From: Micromonospora sp. M71_S20
GTDB lineage: Bacteria > Actinomycetota > Actinomycetes > Mycobacteriales > Micromonosporaceae
Direction of reading: 5' to 3'
NCBI RefSeq assembly: GCF_003664255.1
Contig: NZ_RCCV01000001.1
Coordinates: 2,728,001-2,792,000 of the forward strand
DNA: 64,000 nt
Shown: one piece after another, positions 8,596 to 16,024 of the stretch
Numbering within the stretch: position 1 is the stretch's first letter
How the letters are laid out: every line of letters starts with the position of its first letter
Position numbers and translations under genes: made by a program
Notes under the pieces: generated by a model
Seen by the model: only the letters and a program-made list of their open reading frames with translations
Told to the model about the DNA's origin: nothing
The model's database searches: none

Positions 8596-9314
8596 GCGAT
8601 CTCCCGCGCCCGGGCCAGGTCGGCGTGGTTGTCGACCTCGACCCAGAGGACGTCGCCGATCGGCGCCGCCCGCACCTCGCCACCTCGGTCGGCGAACTCC
8701 TGGTAGCCGTCCTCGTAGTAGAGGTTCGGGTCGCGCCGCCACGTCGCCTCCAGCGCGTCGGCGAGGGCGTCGGCCACCTGCGGCTCGATCAGCGTCGCGC
8801 CGATGTACTCCCCGTACGCCTCACCCGGGTCCATGATCTTCGTGATGCGGGTGAGCTGGCCGGCGGCGTCGAAGGTGGTCTTCATCTCCTCCTCGGCCAG
8901 CGGCTTGATGGTGTCGACGGCGAGCAGGATGCCCGGGCCGCGCTCGGCCAGCAGGGTCTTCTCCACGCTGACCGGGTGCACGGTGTCGCCGTTGACCAGC
9001 AGCACGCCCCGGGCGAAGTGCTCCCGGGCCAGCCAGAGGGAGTAGGCGTTGTTCCACTCCTCGGCCTTGTCGTTGTGCACCAGGGTGAGCGTGACGCCGT
9101 ACTTCTTCTCCAGCTCCGCCTGGCGGGAGACGACCGCGTCGGCGGCGTAGCCGACCACGATCACGATGTCGGTGAGCCCCACCTCGGCCAGGTTGCGCAG
9201 CGAGATGTCCAGGATGGTGGTGTCGCCGTCCACCGGCACCAACGCCTTGGGCAGGGTGTCGGTGTACGGGCGCAGCCGGCGCCCCGCCCCGGCTGCCAGC
9301 ACCATCCCGATCAT
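8583..9314 (-). CDS. Sugar-phosphate/phosphocholine-type nucleotidyltransferase
   Basis: This 243-residue enzyme of the NTP_transferase (LicC-like) class joins a phosphorylated alcohol or sugar to a nucleotide. The nucleotide-binding signature MVLAAGAGRRLRPYTDTLPK is followed by LVNGDTVH (metal-binding Asp) and by VEVDNHADLARA near the C-terminus, typical of phosphocholine cytidylyltransferase-like proteins. ATG 9314 has GGAGG eight bases upstream. It is the first gene of the overlapping trio 9314 to 6831, so it most likely makes the CDP-activated alcohol used by the last gene. Substrate and nucleotide specificity are inferred. Confidence 0.85.
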   Translation of the reverse strand: MIGMVLAAGAGRRLRPYTDTLPKALVPVDGDTTILDISLRNLAEVGLTDIVIVVGYAADAVVSRQAELEKKYGVTLTLVHNDKAEEWNNAYSLWLAREHFARGVLLVNGDTVHPVSVEKTLLAERGPGILLAVDTIKPLAEEEMKTTFDAAGQLTRITKIMDPGEAYGEYIGATLIEPQVADALADALEATWRRDPNLYYEDGYQEFADRGGEVRAAPIGDVLWVEVDNHADLARAREIACRY

Positions 9315-9392
9315 TGAGGCGTCCTCCCTCGTACGACTCCCGGTCACCGCTGGAGGATAGCCCCGCGTGGCGGCACCGCTGCGGCCAACCGG

Positions 9393-10163
9393 TCAGCCGG
9401 GCAGCGCCGCCAGGTCCGCCAGCACCTCCAGCCGCTCCTGAGCACTCAGCACGGCGTACGGGGCGGCGGCCCGCCGGTCGGTCTCCAGCTCGATGGCGAG
9501 CTGCTCCGGGCCGGGCGGCAGGGCGGCGGCGCTCGCAGCGCTGTGCCCGGCGGCGGTCCACGCGGCGGCGTGCGCGTCGGCCCGGTGGTAGCGCATCGTG
9601 CCGAGCCGGTTCAGCAGCAGCACGCCGGGCGGGGTGCCGTCCGGCTCGTACGGCGGCGCCGTCGCGGCGAACGCGGCACCGGCCTCGGCGCCCTCCTCGT
9701 CGGCCAGCACCAGCGCGCACGTGAGCACCCGGCCGAAGGCCTCCACCAGCCGCAGCACCCGGTCCTCGTGCCCCGCCCACAGTTCCTCGGTGACCTCCGC
9801 GTGCACCTGCCAGATCTCGGCGAGGAAGGCCAGCCCGCGCTCGGTGGCGGAGAGCCCGCCCTCGGGGCTGCGGTGGATCATCCCGTACGCCACCTGCTTG
9901 TCCAGGGCCCGCCGGCACTCGACCGGGTCCCGGTAGCGGGTGACCGCGGCGAAGCCGGCCTCGTCGACCGTTCCGCCCGGCGCCGCGAGGCGGGTGCGGA
10001 ACTCCAGCAGGAAGCCGGTGGCGGCCGGCCCGCCGTACCGCTGGCTCAGCTCGGCGCCGCCGCCGTCGCGGCCGGCGAGGATGCCGGCGACGAACGCCCG
10101 GTCGACCGCCGGGGCGACCAGGCCGGCGAACCGGTGCGGCGCCAGCTCGACGGTGTCGTTCAC
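9393..10163 (-). CDS. Uncharacterised alpha-helical protein with a winged-helix-like middle
   Basis: I do not recognise this 256-residue protein. It begins VNDTVELAPHRFAGLVAPAV. The middle (about residues 75-115: AVTRYRDPVECRRALDKQVA, then YGMIHRSPEGGLSATERG) looks like a winged-helix/MarR-type segment in which a wing precedes an ATERG turn. The C-terminal half is helical and Ala-rich. The GTG start overlaps the stop of the Nudix gene (GTGA), so the two are translationally coupled. A regulatory or substrate-binding role linked to the Nudix enzyme is possible, but nothing shows it. Confidence 0.65.
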   Translation of the reverse strand: MNDTVELAPHRFAGLVAPAVDRAFVAGILAGRDGGGAELSQRYGGPAATGFLLEFRTRLAAPGGTVDEAGFAAVTRYRDPVECRRALDKQVAYGMIHRSPEGGLSATERGLAFLAEIWQVHAEVTEELWAGHEDRVLRLVEAFGRVLTCALVLADEEGAEAGAAFAATAPPYEPDGTPPGVLLLNRLGTMRYHRADAHAAAWTAAGHSAASAAALPPGPEQLAIELETDRRAAAPYAVLSAQERLEVLADLAALPG

Positions 10164-10609
10164 AGACCTATCGAACGCAGGGCGGCGAAGCCTTCGTCCG
10201 CGATCCGCCGGATGAGGCCGTCGTTGACGTCGCGGTGCTCGTCGAGCAGGTCCAGCTCGTCGGCGGCGAGCCACCGGAACTCGGTGTGCTTGCCCACCTC
10301 CAGCGTCGGCCGGGCCAGGTCGCCGTCGACCCGGACCAGCCAGTCGCGCTCGATCCGGGCCAGGCCGTCGTCGGCGACGTAGTGGTGTTCCCCGACCTGG
10401 CCGAGCACGTGCGACACCGTCCAGCCGGTCTCCTCGGTCACCTCCCGGCGCAGCGCGTCCATCCAGTCCTCGCCCGGTTCCAGATGACCGCCGACGATGT
10501 CCCAGCAGTTGGGAAAAATGCGCCGGTGGGGAGACCGTCGCTGAATGAAGAGTCGACCGTCGTCGTCGACGATCAGCGCGCCGGCGCAGCGCAGGGGCTC
10601 GGTGGACAC
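10160..10609 (-). CDS. Nudix hydrolase
   Basis: This 149-residue enzyme hydrolyses a nucleoside diphosphate linked to another moiety. The Nudix box is complete: GGHLEPGEDWMDALRREVTE followed by ETGW, matching GX5EX7REUXEEXGU. The N-terminus, RLFIQRRSPHRRIFPN then CWDIVGGH, resembles the subgroup acting on isopentenyl diphosphate or nucleotide sugars, but substrate cannot be assigned. The GTG at 10609 has no strong ribosome binding site; TACTGT lies about ten bases upstream and could give a leaderless mRNA. It is co-transcribed with the next gene, which it overlaps by four bases. Confidence 0.9.
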   Translation of the reverse strand: MSTEPLRCAGALIVDDDGRLFIQRRSPHRRIFPNCWDIVGGHLEPGEDWMDALRREVTEETGWTVSHVLGQVGEHHYVADDGLARIERDWLVRVDGDLARPTLEVGKHTEFRWLAADELDLLDEHRDVNDGLIRRIADEGFAALRSIGL

Positions 10610-10724
10610 GCCACGACAGTAGCGAGCGGTGGCGCGTTCCGGCGACGTCCGGTCTTGTCCGCGGCAGCGCCCGGGCGCACCATGTCCCCTACCGGGTGCC
10701 ACCGTCCCACAGGGGTGATGCGTG

Positions 10725-11117
10725 ATGCAGGTTCGGGAAGCGATGTCCAGCGAGGTTCTCGTGGTCGGCCCGGAGCACACGCTCCGCCAGGCGGCCCGGA
10801 TGATGTCGGCCCGCGGTGTCGGGTCGGCGGTCGTGATCGACCCGGACTCCGAGGGGGTCGGCATCATGACCGAACGCGACGTGCTCAGGGCCATCGGGGC
10901 CGACCTCGACTGCGACGTCGAGCGGACGGCAGCCCACCTGACCTGGGACGTGGTCTACGCCGGGCCGGAGTGGACGGTGGAGGAGGCGGCCGCGGCCATG
11001 GCCCGGGGCGGCTTCCGGCACCTCGTGGTGCTCGACGGGCGCGAGGTGGCCGGGGTGATCTCCGTCCGGGACATCATGCGGGTCTGGGCGGCCAGCCGGA
11101 TGGCCGAGTCGACCTGA
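10725..11117 (+). CDS. Tandem CBS-domain protein
   Basis: This 130-residue protein is essentially one Bateman module of two CBS motifs. CBS1 covers about residues 6-60 (VREAMSSEVLVVGPEHTLRQ, then GIMTERDVLRAI). CBS2 covers about residues 70-125 (VVYAGPEWTVEEAAAAM, then GVISVRDIMRVW). Stand-alone CBS pairs bind adenine nucleotides and act as energy sensors in the cytoplasm. AGGGG lies nine bases before ATG 10725; the GTG at 10722 is an alternative start. It is divergent from the Nudix gene, and no neighbour shows its partner. Confidence 0.88.
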   Translation: MQVREAMSSEVLVVGPEHTLRQAARMMSARGVGSAVVIDPDSEGVGIMTERDVLRAIGADLDCDVERTAAHLTWDVVYAGPEWTVEEAAAAMARGGFRHLVVLDGREVAGVISVRDIMRVWAASRMAEST

Positions 11118-11209
11118 GCCGCCGCTCGGCCGAGGGTGTGGCGGGCCGATCGACGGGTAAGGATTCCCGTGCGGGCACGGACGGGCCGTGACCCGCGACG
11201 GAGGTCCTC

Positions 11210-11668
11210 ATGCGTGGCGCGGATCGGCTGGTCGAGCAGCAGTACGCGATGCTCCTGCGGCGGGACGTGGCCCGGCTGCCGGACCTCTACGCGGCCGACG
11301 CCTTCTACTCGATGCCCGGCGTCACGGTGCGCCCGATCGAGTTGCCCGCCCTGCTGCGCACCTGGACCGGTGCCTTCCCGGACCTGTCCGTCGACCCGCT
11401 CGGGTCGGTGCAGACGGCCGGCGGCGCGGCCGTCGAGCAGCGGCTGACCGGCACCCACACCGGCGTGCTGCACTCCCCGTTCGGCACCGTCGCGCCGACC
11501 GGTCGGCTGGTGAGCTGGGACGTGGTGGACGTCGTCCGGGTCCGGCGTGGCCGGATCGCGGCCTGGCGGTCCTACTTCGACTGGGGGCAGCTGATCGCGG
11601 CGCTCGGCCTGCACGTGGACGGGCTCTCCCGGGAGGCGCAGCACGACCCGCTCGGCCTTCCGGTCTGA
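11210..11668 (+). CDS. SnoaL/NTF2-like protein
   Basis: This 152-residue protein has the NTF2-like cone fold common to polyketide cyclase-like and ester-cyclase-like proteins. Visible features are an N-terminal helix RLVEQQYAMLLRRDVARL, the pair DLYAADAFYSMPG and LLRTWTGAFPDL, and strands ending in GRIAAWRSYFDWGQL. GGAGG lies five bases upstream of ATG 11210. Small proteins of this fold act as isomerases, dehydratases or binding proteins. No biosynthetic neighbours indicate a substrate. Confidence 0.82.
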   Translation: MRGADRLVEQQYAMLLRRDVARLPDLYAADAFYSMPGVTVRPIELPALLRTWTGAFPDLSVDPLGSVQTAGGAAVEQRLTGTHTGVLHSPFGTVAPTGRLVSWDVVDVVRVRRGRIAAWRSYFDWGQLIAALGLHVDGLSREAQHDPLGLPV

Positions 11669-11774
11669 CCTGCCGCCGACCGGTCGACGCCGGTCACCCG
11701 TCCCGGTGGCTCAGGATGCGGACATCGCCGTGCCTTCCGCACGCACCCCGTCGGCTTCCGTACGCTGAACAGCC

Positions 11775-12869
11775 ATGACCGCCGAGCAGCTGATCTCCTT
11801 CGCCCGTGGCGCTCCCTCGCTGGACATCGTCGATGTCGAGGGGCTCAAGGCCGCCGCCGTCCGCGCCTTCGACGCCGACCCCGCCGGGGTGACCGCGTAC
11901 GGCACCTCCGTCGGCTACCTTCCGCTGCGGAAGTGGATCGCCGAGAAGCACGGGGTCTCCGCCGACCAGGTGCTGATCACCAACGGGTCGTTGCAGGCGG
12001 ACGCGTTCCTCTTCGACCACCTGGTCCGCCCCGGTGACGCGGTGGTGGTGGAGCGCCCGACGTACGACCGGACGCTGCTCAACCTCCAGCGGATGGGCAG
12101 CGAGCTGCACGGCGTCTCCATCCAGCCGGACGGGCTCGACACCGCCGAGCTGCGCAAGCTGCTGGAGTCCGGGGTGCGTCCCCGGCTGGCGCACGTCATC
12201 CCGAACTACCAGAACCCGGCCGGCGTGACCCTCAGCCTGGAGAAGCGCCGGGAGCTGCTCGACCTCGCCGCCGAGTACGAGTTCACGATCTTCGAGGACG
12301 ACCCGTACGCCGACATCCGGTTCCGGGGCGAGGCGCTGCCGTCGATGCTCTCGCTGGACACCCGCAACGTGGTGGTGCACGCCTCCAGCTTCACCAAGAC
12401 GGTCTGCCCGGGCGTACGGGTCGGCTACCTGGTCGGTCCGGCGGACCTGATCGGCGACATCGCGAAGAAGGCGACCAGCCTCTACATCTCGCCGGGCATG
12501 GTCTCCGAGGCGATCGTGCACCAGTTCTGCGTCTCCGGCGACATCGAGCGCTCCATCGAGACCGTGCGCGCCGCGCTCGGCGAGCGGGCCCGGGTGCTGG
12601 CCGAGTCCCTGCGCCGGCACATCCCGGAGGCCCGCTTCGTGGAGCCGGACGGCGGCTACTTCCTCTGGGTCGAGCTGCCCGAGGACGTGGAGGTCGACAG
12701 GCTCGCCCCGGCCGCCGCCGAGCGCGGGGTCGCCGTGGTCAAGGGCAGCGACTTCGTCGTCGACGGCGGGCGGCACGCCCTGCGGCTGGCGTACTCGGCG
12801 GTGACCGCGGACCGCATCGACGAGGGCGTGCGGCGCCTGGCGGAGGCCATGGCGGCTGTACGGAGCTGA
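11775..12869 (+). CDS. PLP-dependent aminotransferase, class I/II (LysN/MocR-like catalytic domain)
   Basis: The protein has 364 residues with fold type I. The PLP lysine is in SSFTKTVCPGVRVGY; the cofactor aspartate and tyrosine are in FEDDPYADIRF, and IPNYQNPAGVTLS is the Asn-containing motif. It lacks the N-terminal GntR domain of MocR regulators, so it is an enzyme in the 2-aminoadipate/aromatic/branched-chain transaminase group. The N-terminus is well placed by ATG 11775 and the typical ISFARGAPSLD opening. It is followed by strong hairpins (12874-12933), so it is probably monocistronic. The amino donor is not assignable. Confidence 0.88.
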   Translation: MTAEQLISFARGAPSLDIVDVEGLKAAAVRAFDADPAGVTAYGTSVGYLPLRKWIAEKHGVSADQVLITNGSLQADAFLFDHLVRPGDAVVVERPTYDRTLLNLQRMGSELHGVSIQPDGLDTAELRKLLESGVRPRLAHVIPNYQNPAGVTLSLEKRRELLDLAAEYEFTIFEDDPYADIRFRGEALPSMLSLDTRNVVVHASSFTKTVCPGVRVGYLVGPADLIGDIAKKATSLYISPGMVSEAIVHQFCVSGDIERSIETVRAALGERARVLAESLRRHIPEARFVEPDGGYFLWVELPEDVEVDRLAPAAAERGVAVVKGSDFVVDGGRHALRLAYSAVTADRIDEGVRRLAEAMAAVRS

Positions 12870-12873
12870 ATTT

Positions 12874-12891
12874 CTGTCAGATTTCTGACAG
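12874..12891. terminator. Small AT-containing hairpin directly after the aminotransferase stop
   Basis: CTGTCAG (12874-12880) and CTGACAG (12885-12891) form a perfect 7-bp stem with a 4-base loop, four bases after the stop codon. ATTTCTG is also directly repeated (12870-12876 and 12881-12887). It may be a pause or terminator element, or a binding site. Confidence 0.4.
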
Positions 12892-12903
12892 TTGCACGAT
12901 CGT

Positions 12904-12933
12904 GGCCGCCCCGGGACTCCCGCCGGGGCGGCC
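12904..12933. terminator. GC-rich perfect hairpin terminator
   Basis: GGCCGCCCCGG (12904-12914) is perfectly inverted at 12923-12933 around an 8-base loop. It follows the aminotransferase gene by 35 bases and fits an intrinsic terminator without a T-tract. Confidence 0.65.
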
Positions 12934-13224
12934 GGCAGCCCACAATGCTGCGAGCGTCACTCACCACGTGTAGCGGAGTTCACCGCCCGGTGCCGGCCCC
13001 CGCCGCGCCCGGCGACGAGCCGGGCCGGCCCGGCCGGCGGCACGTGGGGCGGCGCGACCAGCACAACCCCCGCCCCCAAAAGGGCGTCGGGTGGGCCGTG
13101 TCGTCCCCTCACCCCCCTGATGCGACCCGGCCCACCCGGCGCCCCATCCCGGCGATCGTCACCGGCGGTGATCATCCACGGCGGCGTACTGTTCACCGGC
13201 GGCGGCGCGTGGGGAGGGGGCGTG
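12934..13224. other. Intergenic stretch with no supported gene
   Basis: About 290 bases of very GC-rich sequence lie before corA. A reading frame is open through it and joins corA in frame, but its translation is low-complexity Ala/Pro/Arg/Gly and the strong ribosome binding site is at 13211-13220. It probably holds the corA promoter and leader. I see no clear riboswitch fold by eye. Confidence 0.5.
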
Positions 13225-14364
13225 ATGACGGACCGGGAACGGACGACCGCGTCGAACGGCGGACGGGTGCTCAGGCCCCGGGACTGGGTGGCGCCGGTGC
13301 GGGCGATGACCCGCCGGCTCAACTCCGACAGCCCCCAGCAGACGTCCCCGCCGGCCGGCCCGCAGCGCAACGCGGTGGTCGACTGTGCCCTCTACGTGGA
13401 CGGCTGCCGACAGCCGGGCGACTGGCAGTACGCCGAGGCCCTCGCCGCGGCCCGCCGCGAGGAGCACGGCTTCGTCTGGCTCGGCCTGCACGAGCCGGAG
13501 CTGGCCGAGATGACCGCCATCGCCGCCACGTACGGGCTGCACGAACTGGCCGTCGAGGACGCGGTGAAGGCGCAGCAGCGCCCCAAGCTGGAGCAGTTCG
13601 GCGAGGTCAGCTTCCTGGTGCTGCGGACCGCCCGGTACTGCGAGCACGCCGAGCTGACCGAGCACTCCGAGGTCGTCGAGACCGGCCAGGTGATGCTCTT
13701 CATCGGCCCGAACTTCCTGATCAGCGTGCGGCACGGGGACGCCTGCCGGCTGGCCCCCGTCCGCGCCGACCTGGAGACGAAGCAGGACCTGCTGCTCCAG
13801 GGGCCCTGGGCGGTGGCGTACGCGGTCACCGACCGGGTGGTGGACATCTACCTGGAGGTCGCCGACCGGCTGGAGGACGACCTCGACACGCTGGAGGCCG
13901 ACGTGTTCGACCGCCAGTCCACCGGCCGGATCCAGCGGATCTACCAGATGAAGCGGGAACTGGTGGAGTTCAAGCGGGCGGTGATGCCGTTGCAGCGCCC
14001 GCTGCTGACCCTCACCGCGCAGATGAACCGCGACGTGCCGAAGGAGATCCGCCGCTACTTCCGTGACGTGCAGGACCACCTGAGCCGCACCGTCGAGCAG
14101 GTCAACTCCTACGACGACCTGCTCAACTCCATCCTCCAGGCGCGGCTGGCCCAGGTCACGGTCGACCAGAACAACGACATGCGCAAGATCGCGGCGTGGG
14201 CCGCCATCGCCGCCGTGTGGACCGCCATCGCCGGCATCTACGGGATGAACTTCGACGTCATGCCGGAGCTGCGGATGACGTACGGCTATCCCGTCGTGCT
14301 CGCCCTGATGCTCGCGATCTCGCTGGCCCTCTACCGCTGGTTCCGCCGCAACGGCTGGCTCTGA
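13225..14364 (+). CDS. corA: CorA-family magnesium/cobalt channel
   Basis: This 379-residue divalent-cation channel has a long cytoplasmic alpha/beta and coiled N-terminal domain and two C-terminal membrane helices. The first helix (AAWAAIAAVWTAIAGIYGMN) ends in the selectivity motif YGMNF, and the protein ends with a basic tail YRWFRRNGWL. The cytoplasmic helix MKRELVEFKRAVMPLQRPL is the conserved long helix lining the pentamer funnel. ATG 13225 follows GGGGAGGGGG; a longer upstream frame is rejected as coding. A hairpin terminator (14413-14450) separates it from the convergent next gene. Confidence 0.93.
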   Translation: MTDRERTTASNGGRVLRPRDWVAPVRAMTRRLNSDSPQQTSPPAGPQRNAVVDCALYVDGCRQPGDWQYAEALAAARREEHGFVWLGLHEPELAEMTAIAATYGLHELAVEDAVKAQQRPKLEQFGEVSFLVLRTARYCEHAELTEHSEVVETGQVMLFIGPNFLISVRHGDACRLAPVRADLETKQDLLLQGPWAVAYAVTDRVVDIYLEVADRLEDDLDTLEADVFDRQSTGRIQRIYQMKRELVEFKRAVMPLQRPLLTLTAQMNRDVPKEIRRYFRDVQDHLSRTVEQVNSYDDLLNSILQARLAQVTVDQNNDMRKIAAWAAIAAVWTAIAGIYGMNFDVMPELRMTYGYPVVLALMLAISLALYRWFRRNGWL

Positions 14365-14412
14365 CCGCCCGAGCCTGACGCACAGCCTGACGCCGGACGC
14401 GGCGCCGCCGGA

Positions 14413-14450
14413 CCCCGCAGCTTCCGCCGGACGCGGAAGCGCCGGCGGGG
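14413..14450. terminator. Hairpin between convergent corA and DUF5324-like genes
   Basis: GCTTCCG (14420-14426) pairs with CGGAAGC (14434-14440), and outer CCCCGC (14413-14418) pairs with GCGGGG (14445-14450). It sits between two convergent genes, consistent with a shared terminator. Confidence 0.5.
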
Positions 14451-14495
14451 CGGCGGGAGCCGCTTCGCCGGCGCTTTCCGTGACCGACAGAGGTG

Positions 14496-15278
14496 TCAGC
14501 GGCGGCCGTTGGTCTTGGCGCCGCCCTTGCCGAGCGCCTCGGTCAGGTCGTCCGCCGGACGGCCCGAGGTGTCCTTGGCGCCCTCGGCCACCGACGGGAC
14601 CTTGTCCGTCGCGTGGACCGTCGGCTGCTTGCCGGGGGTGGTGGTGGAGGCGCTGTCGCCGCCGGCCACCGCCGAGCTGCCGGCGCCGGTCGGGCCGCCC
14701 GCCACGCCCGAACCGCTCGACATCGTCGAGGCGTCGGTCACCGGGGTGCGGATCTCCATGGTCTCCACCTCGTCTCGCATCGGCTCCAGCGTGCGGGTCG
14801 GGTCGTACTCGGCCCACTCCTGCTGCTCGCGGCGCCGCCGCATCGCCACCGCGGCGACCCCGGCCACCGCGCCGGCGGCGAGCAGACCGGTCATCATGGA
14901 CCCGCCCCGCCGGGAGTTCTTCTTCCGGGAAGCCTTCATGTTCTTCGCCTTGACCTTCCTGCCGGCCGCGACCTGCTTGGCTGCCAGGGCCTTCCGGCCG
15001 GTGACCGCCTTGCCCGCCGCCTCGGCCTGCGCCTTGCGGACGGCCAGGGCCAGCGGCGCGAGCGCGGCGACCGTGGACGCGAGGCCGCTGGACGCGCGGT
15101 CGCGCACGATGACGGCCGTCGGCGCGACCGCGCCCCGGGCCGCCTGGACCCGCGGGGCGACGGTGGCGCCGGCACCCTTCGCGGCGTACGTCGCGGCCTG
15201 CCTCAGGTGACCGAGGCCCTGGTTCAGCTCCACCTTGGCCAGCTGCCCCTGGGTCTTACGCCGCCCGATTCCAAACAC
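14496..15278 (-). CDS. DUF5324-like Ala/Lys-rich single-pass membrane protein
   Basis: This 260-residue protein starts at GTG 15278, with GGAGG seven bases upstream. The N-terminal 150 residues are Ala/Arg-rich helix (QGLGHLRQAATYAAKGAGAT). A basic block KVKAKNMKASRKKNSRRGG precedes one membrane helix MMTGLLAAGAVAGVAAVAM and RRRREQQEWAEYDP. The C-terminal third is Ser/Thr/Gly-rich and disordered. In Streptomyces a DUF5324 protein lies beside the same cyclophilin and rhomboid genes, so I call this the positional counterpart. Function is unknown. The divergent cyclophilin gene starts 118 bases away. Confidence 0.75.
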   Translation of the reverse strand: MFGIGRRKTQGQLAKVELNQGLGHLRQAATYAAKGAGATVAPRVQAARGAVAPTAVIVRDRASSGLASTVAALAPLALAVRKAQAEAAGKAVTGRKALAAKQVAAGRKVKAKNMKASRKKNSRRGGSMMTGLLAAGAVAGVAAVAMRRRREQQEWAEYDPTRTLEPMRDEVETMEIRTPVTDASTMSSGSGVAGGPTGAGSSAVAGGDSASTTTPGKQPTVHATDKVPSVAEGAKDTSGRPADDLTEALGKGGAKTNGRR

Positions 15279-15395
15279 GGTCCCACCTCCTGGGAGTTGT
15301 TCCTTCGTCATCCTCCACCTTCGGATGCCTCCGCACTGCCAGATCGGGCACATGGGAGGATCCGCATGGAACTGACCAACGAGTGAGGAGTACCC

Positions 15396-15926
15396 GTGGC
15401 CGAGGCTGTCTACGCCACCTTGCACACCAACGCTGGCCCGATCCGGCTGGAGCTCTTCCAGAACCACGCCCCGAAGACCGTCAAGAACTTCGTCGACCTG
15501 GCGGAGGGCAACCGCGAATACACCGACCCGCGTACGGGTCAGCCGGGCAGCGGGCCGTACTACGACGGCACCATCTCGCACCGGGTGATCAGCGGCTTCA
15601 TGATCCAGATGGGCGACCCGACCGGCACCGGCCGCGGTGGCCCGGGTTACAAGTTCGGTGACGAGTTTCACCCGGAGCTGCGCTTCGACCAGCCGTACCT
15701 GCTGGCGATGGCGAACGCCGGGCCGGGCACCAACGGCTCGCAGTTCTTCATCACCGTCTCGCCGACGCCGCACCTGAACAACCGGCACACCATCTTCGGG
15801 AAGGTGGCCGACGAGCAGTCCGCGAAGGTCGTCGACACGATCGCCAACACCCCGACCGGTCCGAACGACCGGCCGTTGCAGGACGTCGTCATCGAGCGGG
15901 TCGAGATCGAGCGGACCGCTGCCTGA
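15396..15926 (+). CDS. Cyclophilin-type peptidyl-prolyl cis-trans isomerase
   Basis: This 176-residue cytoplasmic cyclophilin accelerates cis-trans isomerisation of X-Pro bonds. The catalytic arginine and core motif are in SHRVISGFMIQMGDPTGTGR. The substrate pocket residues are in LLAMANAGPGTNGSQFFIT and LNNRHTIFGKV. There is no signal peptide. The GTG start has GGAG five bases upstream. Its place beside a DUF5324-like gene and a rhomboid gene matches the usual actinobacterial order near the replication origin. Confidence 0.95.
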   Translation: MAEAVYATLHTNAGPIRLELFQNHAPKTVKNFVDLAEGNREYTDPRTGQPGSGPYYDGTISHRVISGFMIQMGDPTGTGRGGPGYKFGDEFHPELRFDQPYLLAMANAGPGTNGSQFFITVSPTPHLNNRHTIFGKVADEQSAKVVDTIANTPTGPNDRPLQDVVIERVEIERTAA

Positions 15927-15952
15927 GTGGTCCGCGAGGTACCTTTGCCGGC

Positions 15953-16024
15953 ATGACTGAGCGCTCCGAGGGCCGGGACCGGTTGGTGGGCCGCACGATC
16001 CGCGACGGCGGGCGGGCGCGGTGA
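15953..16024 (+). CDS. Possible 23-codon leader peptide overlapping the rhomboid start
   Basis: A short frame starts at ATG 15953, eight bases after a TACCTT element (15940-15945) that could be a -10 box, so it would be leaderless. It encodes 23 residues (MTERSEGRDRLVGRTIRDGG and three more). Its TGA overlaps the GTG of the rhomboid gene in a GTGA junction at 16021-16024. The rhomboid gene lacks a good ribosome binding site, so coupling from this leader could drive its translation. It may also be chance. Confidence 0.35.
   Translation: MTERSEGRDRLVGRTIRDGGRAR

Noticed and set aside
12892..13224. N-terminal extension of CorA by about 111 codons
   Set aside because: The strong ribosome binding site is at 13211-13220 before ATG 13225, and the upstream translation is Arg/Pro/Gly-rich with no family similarity.
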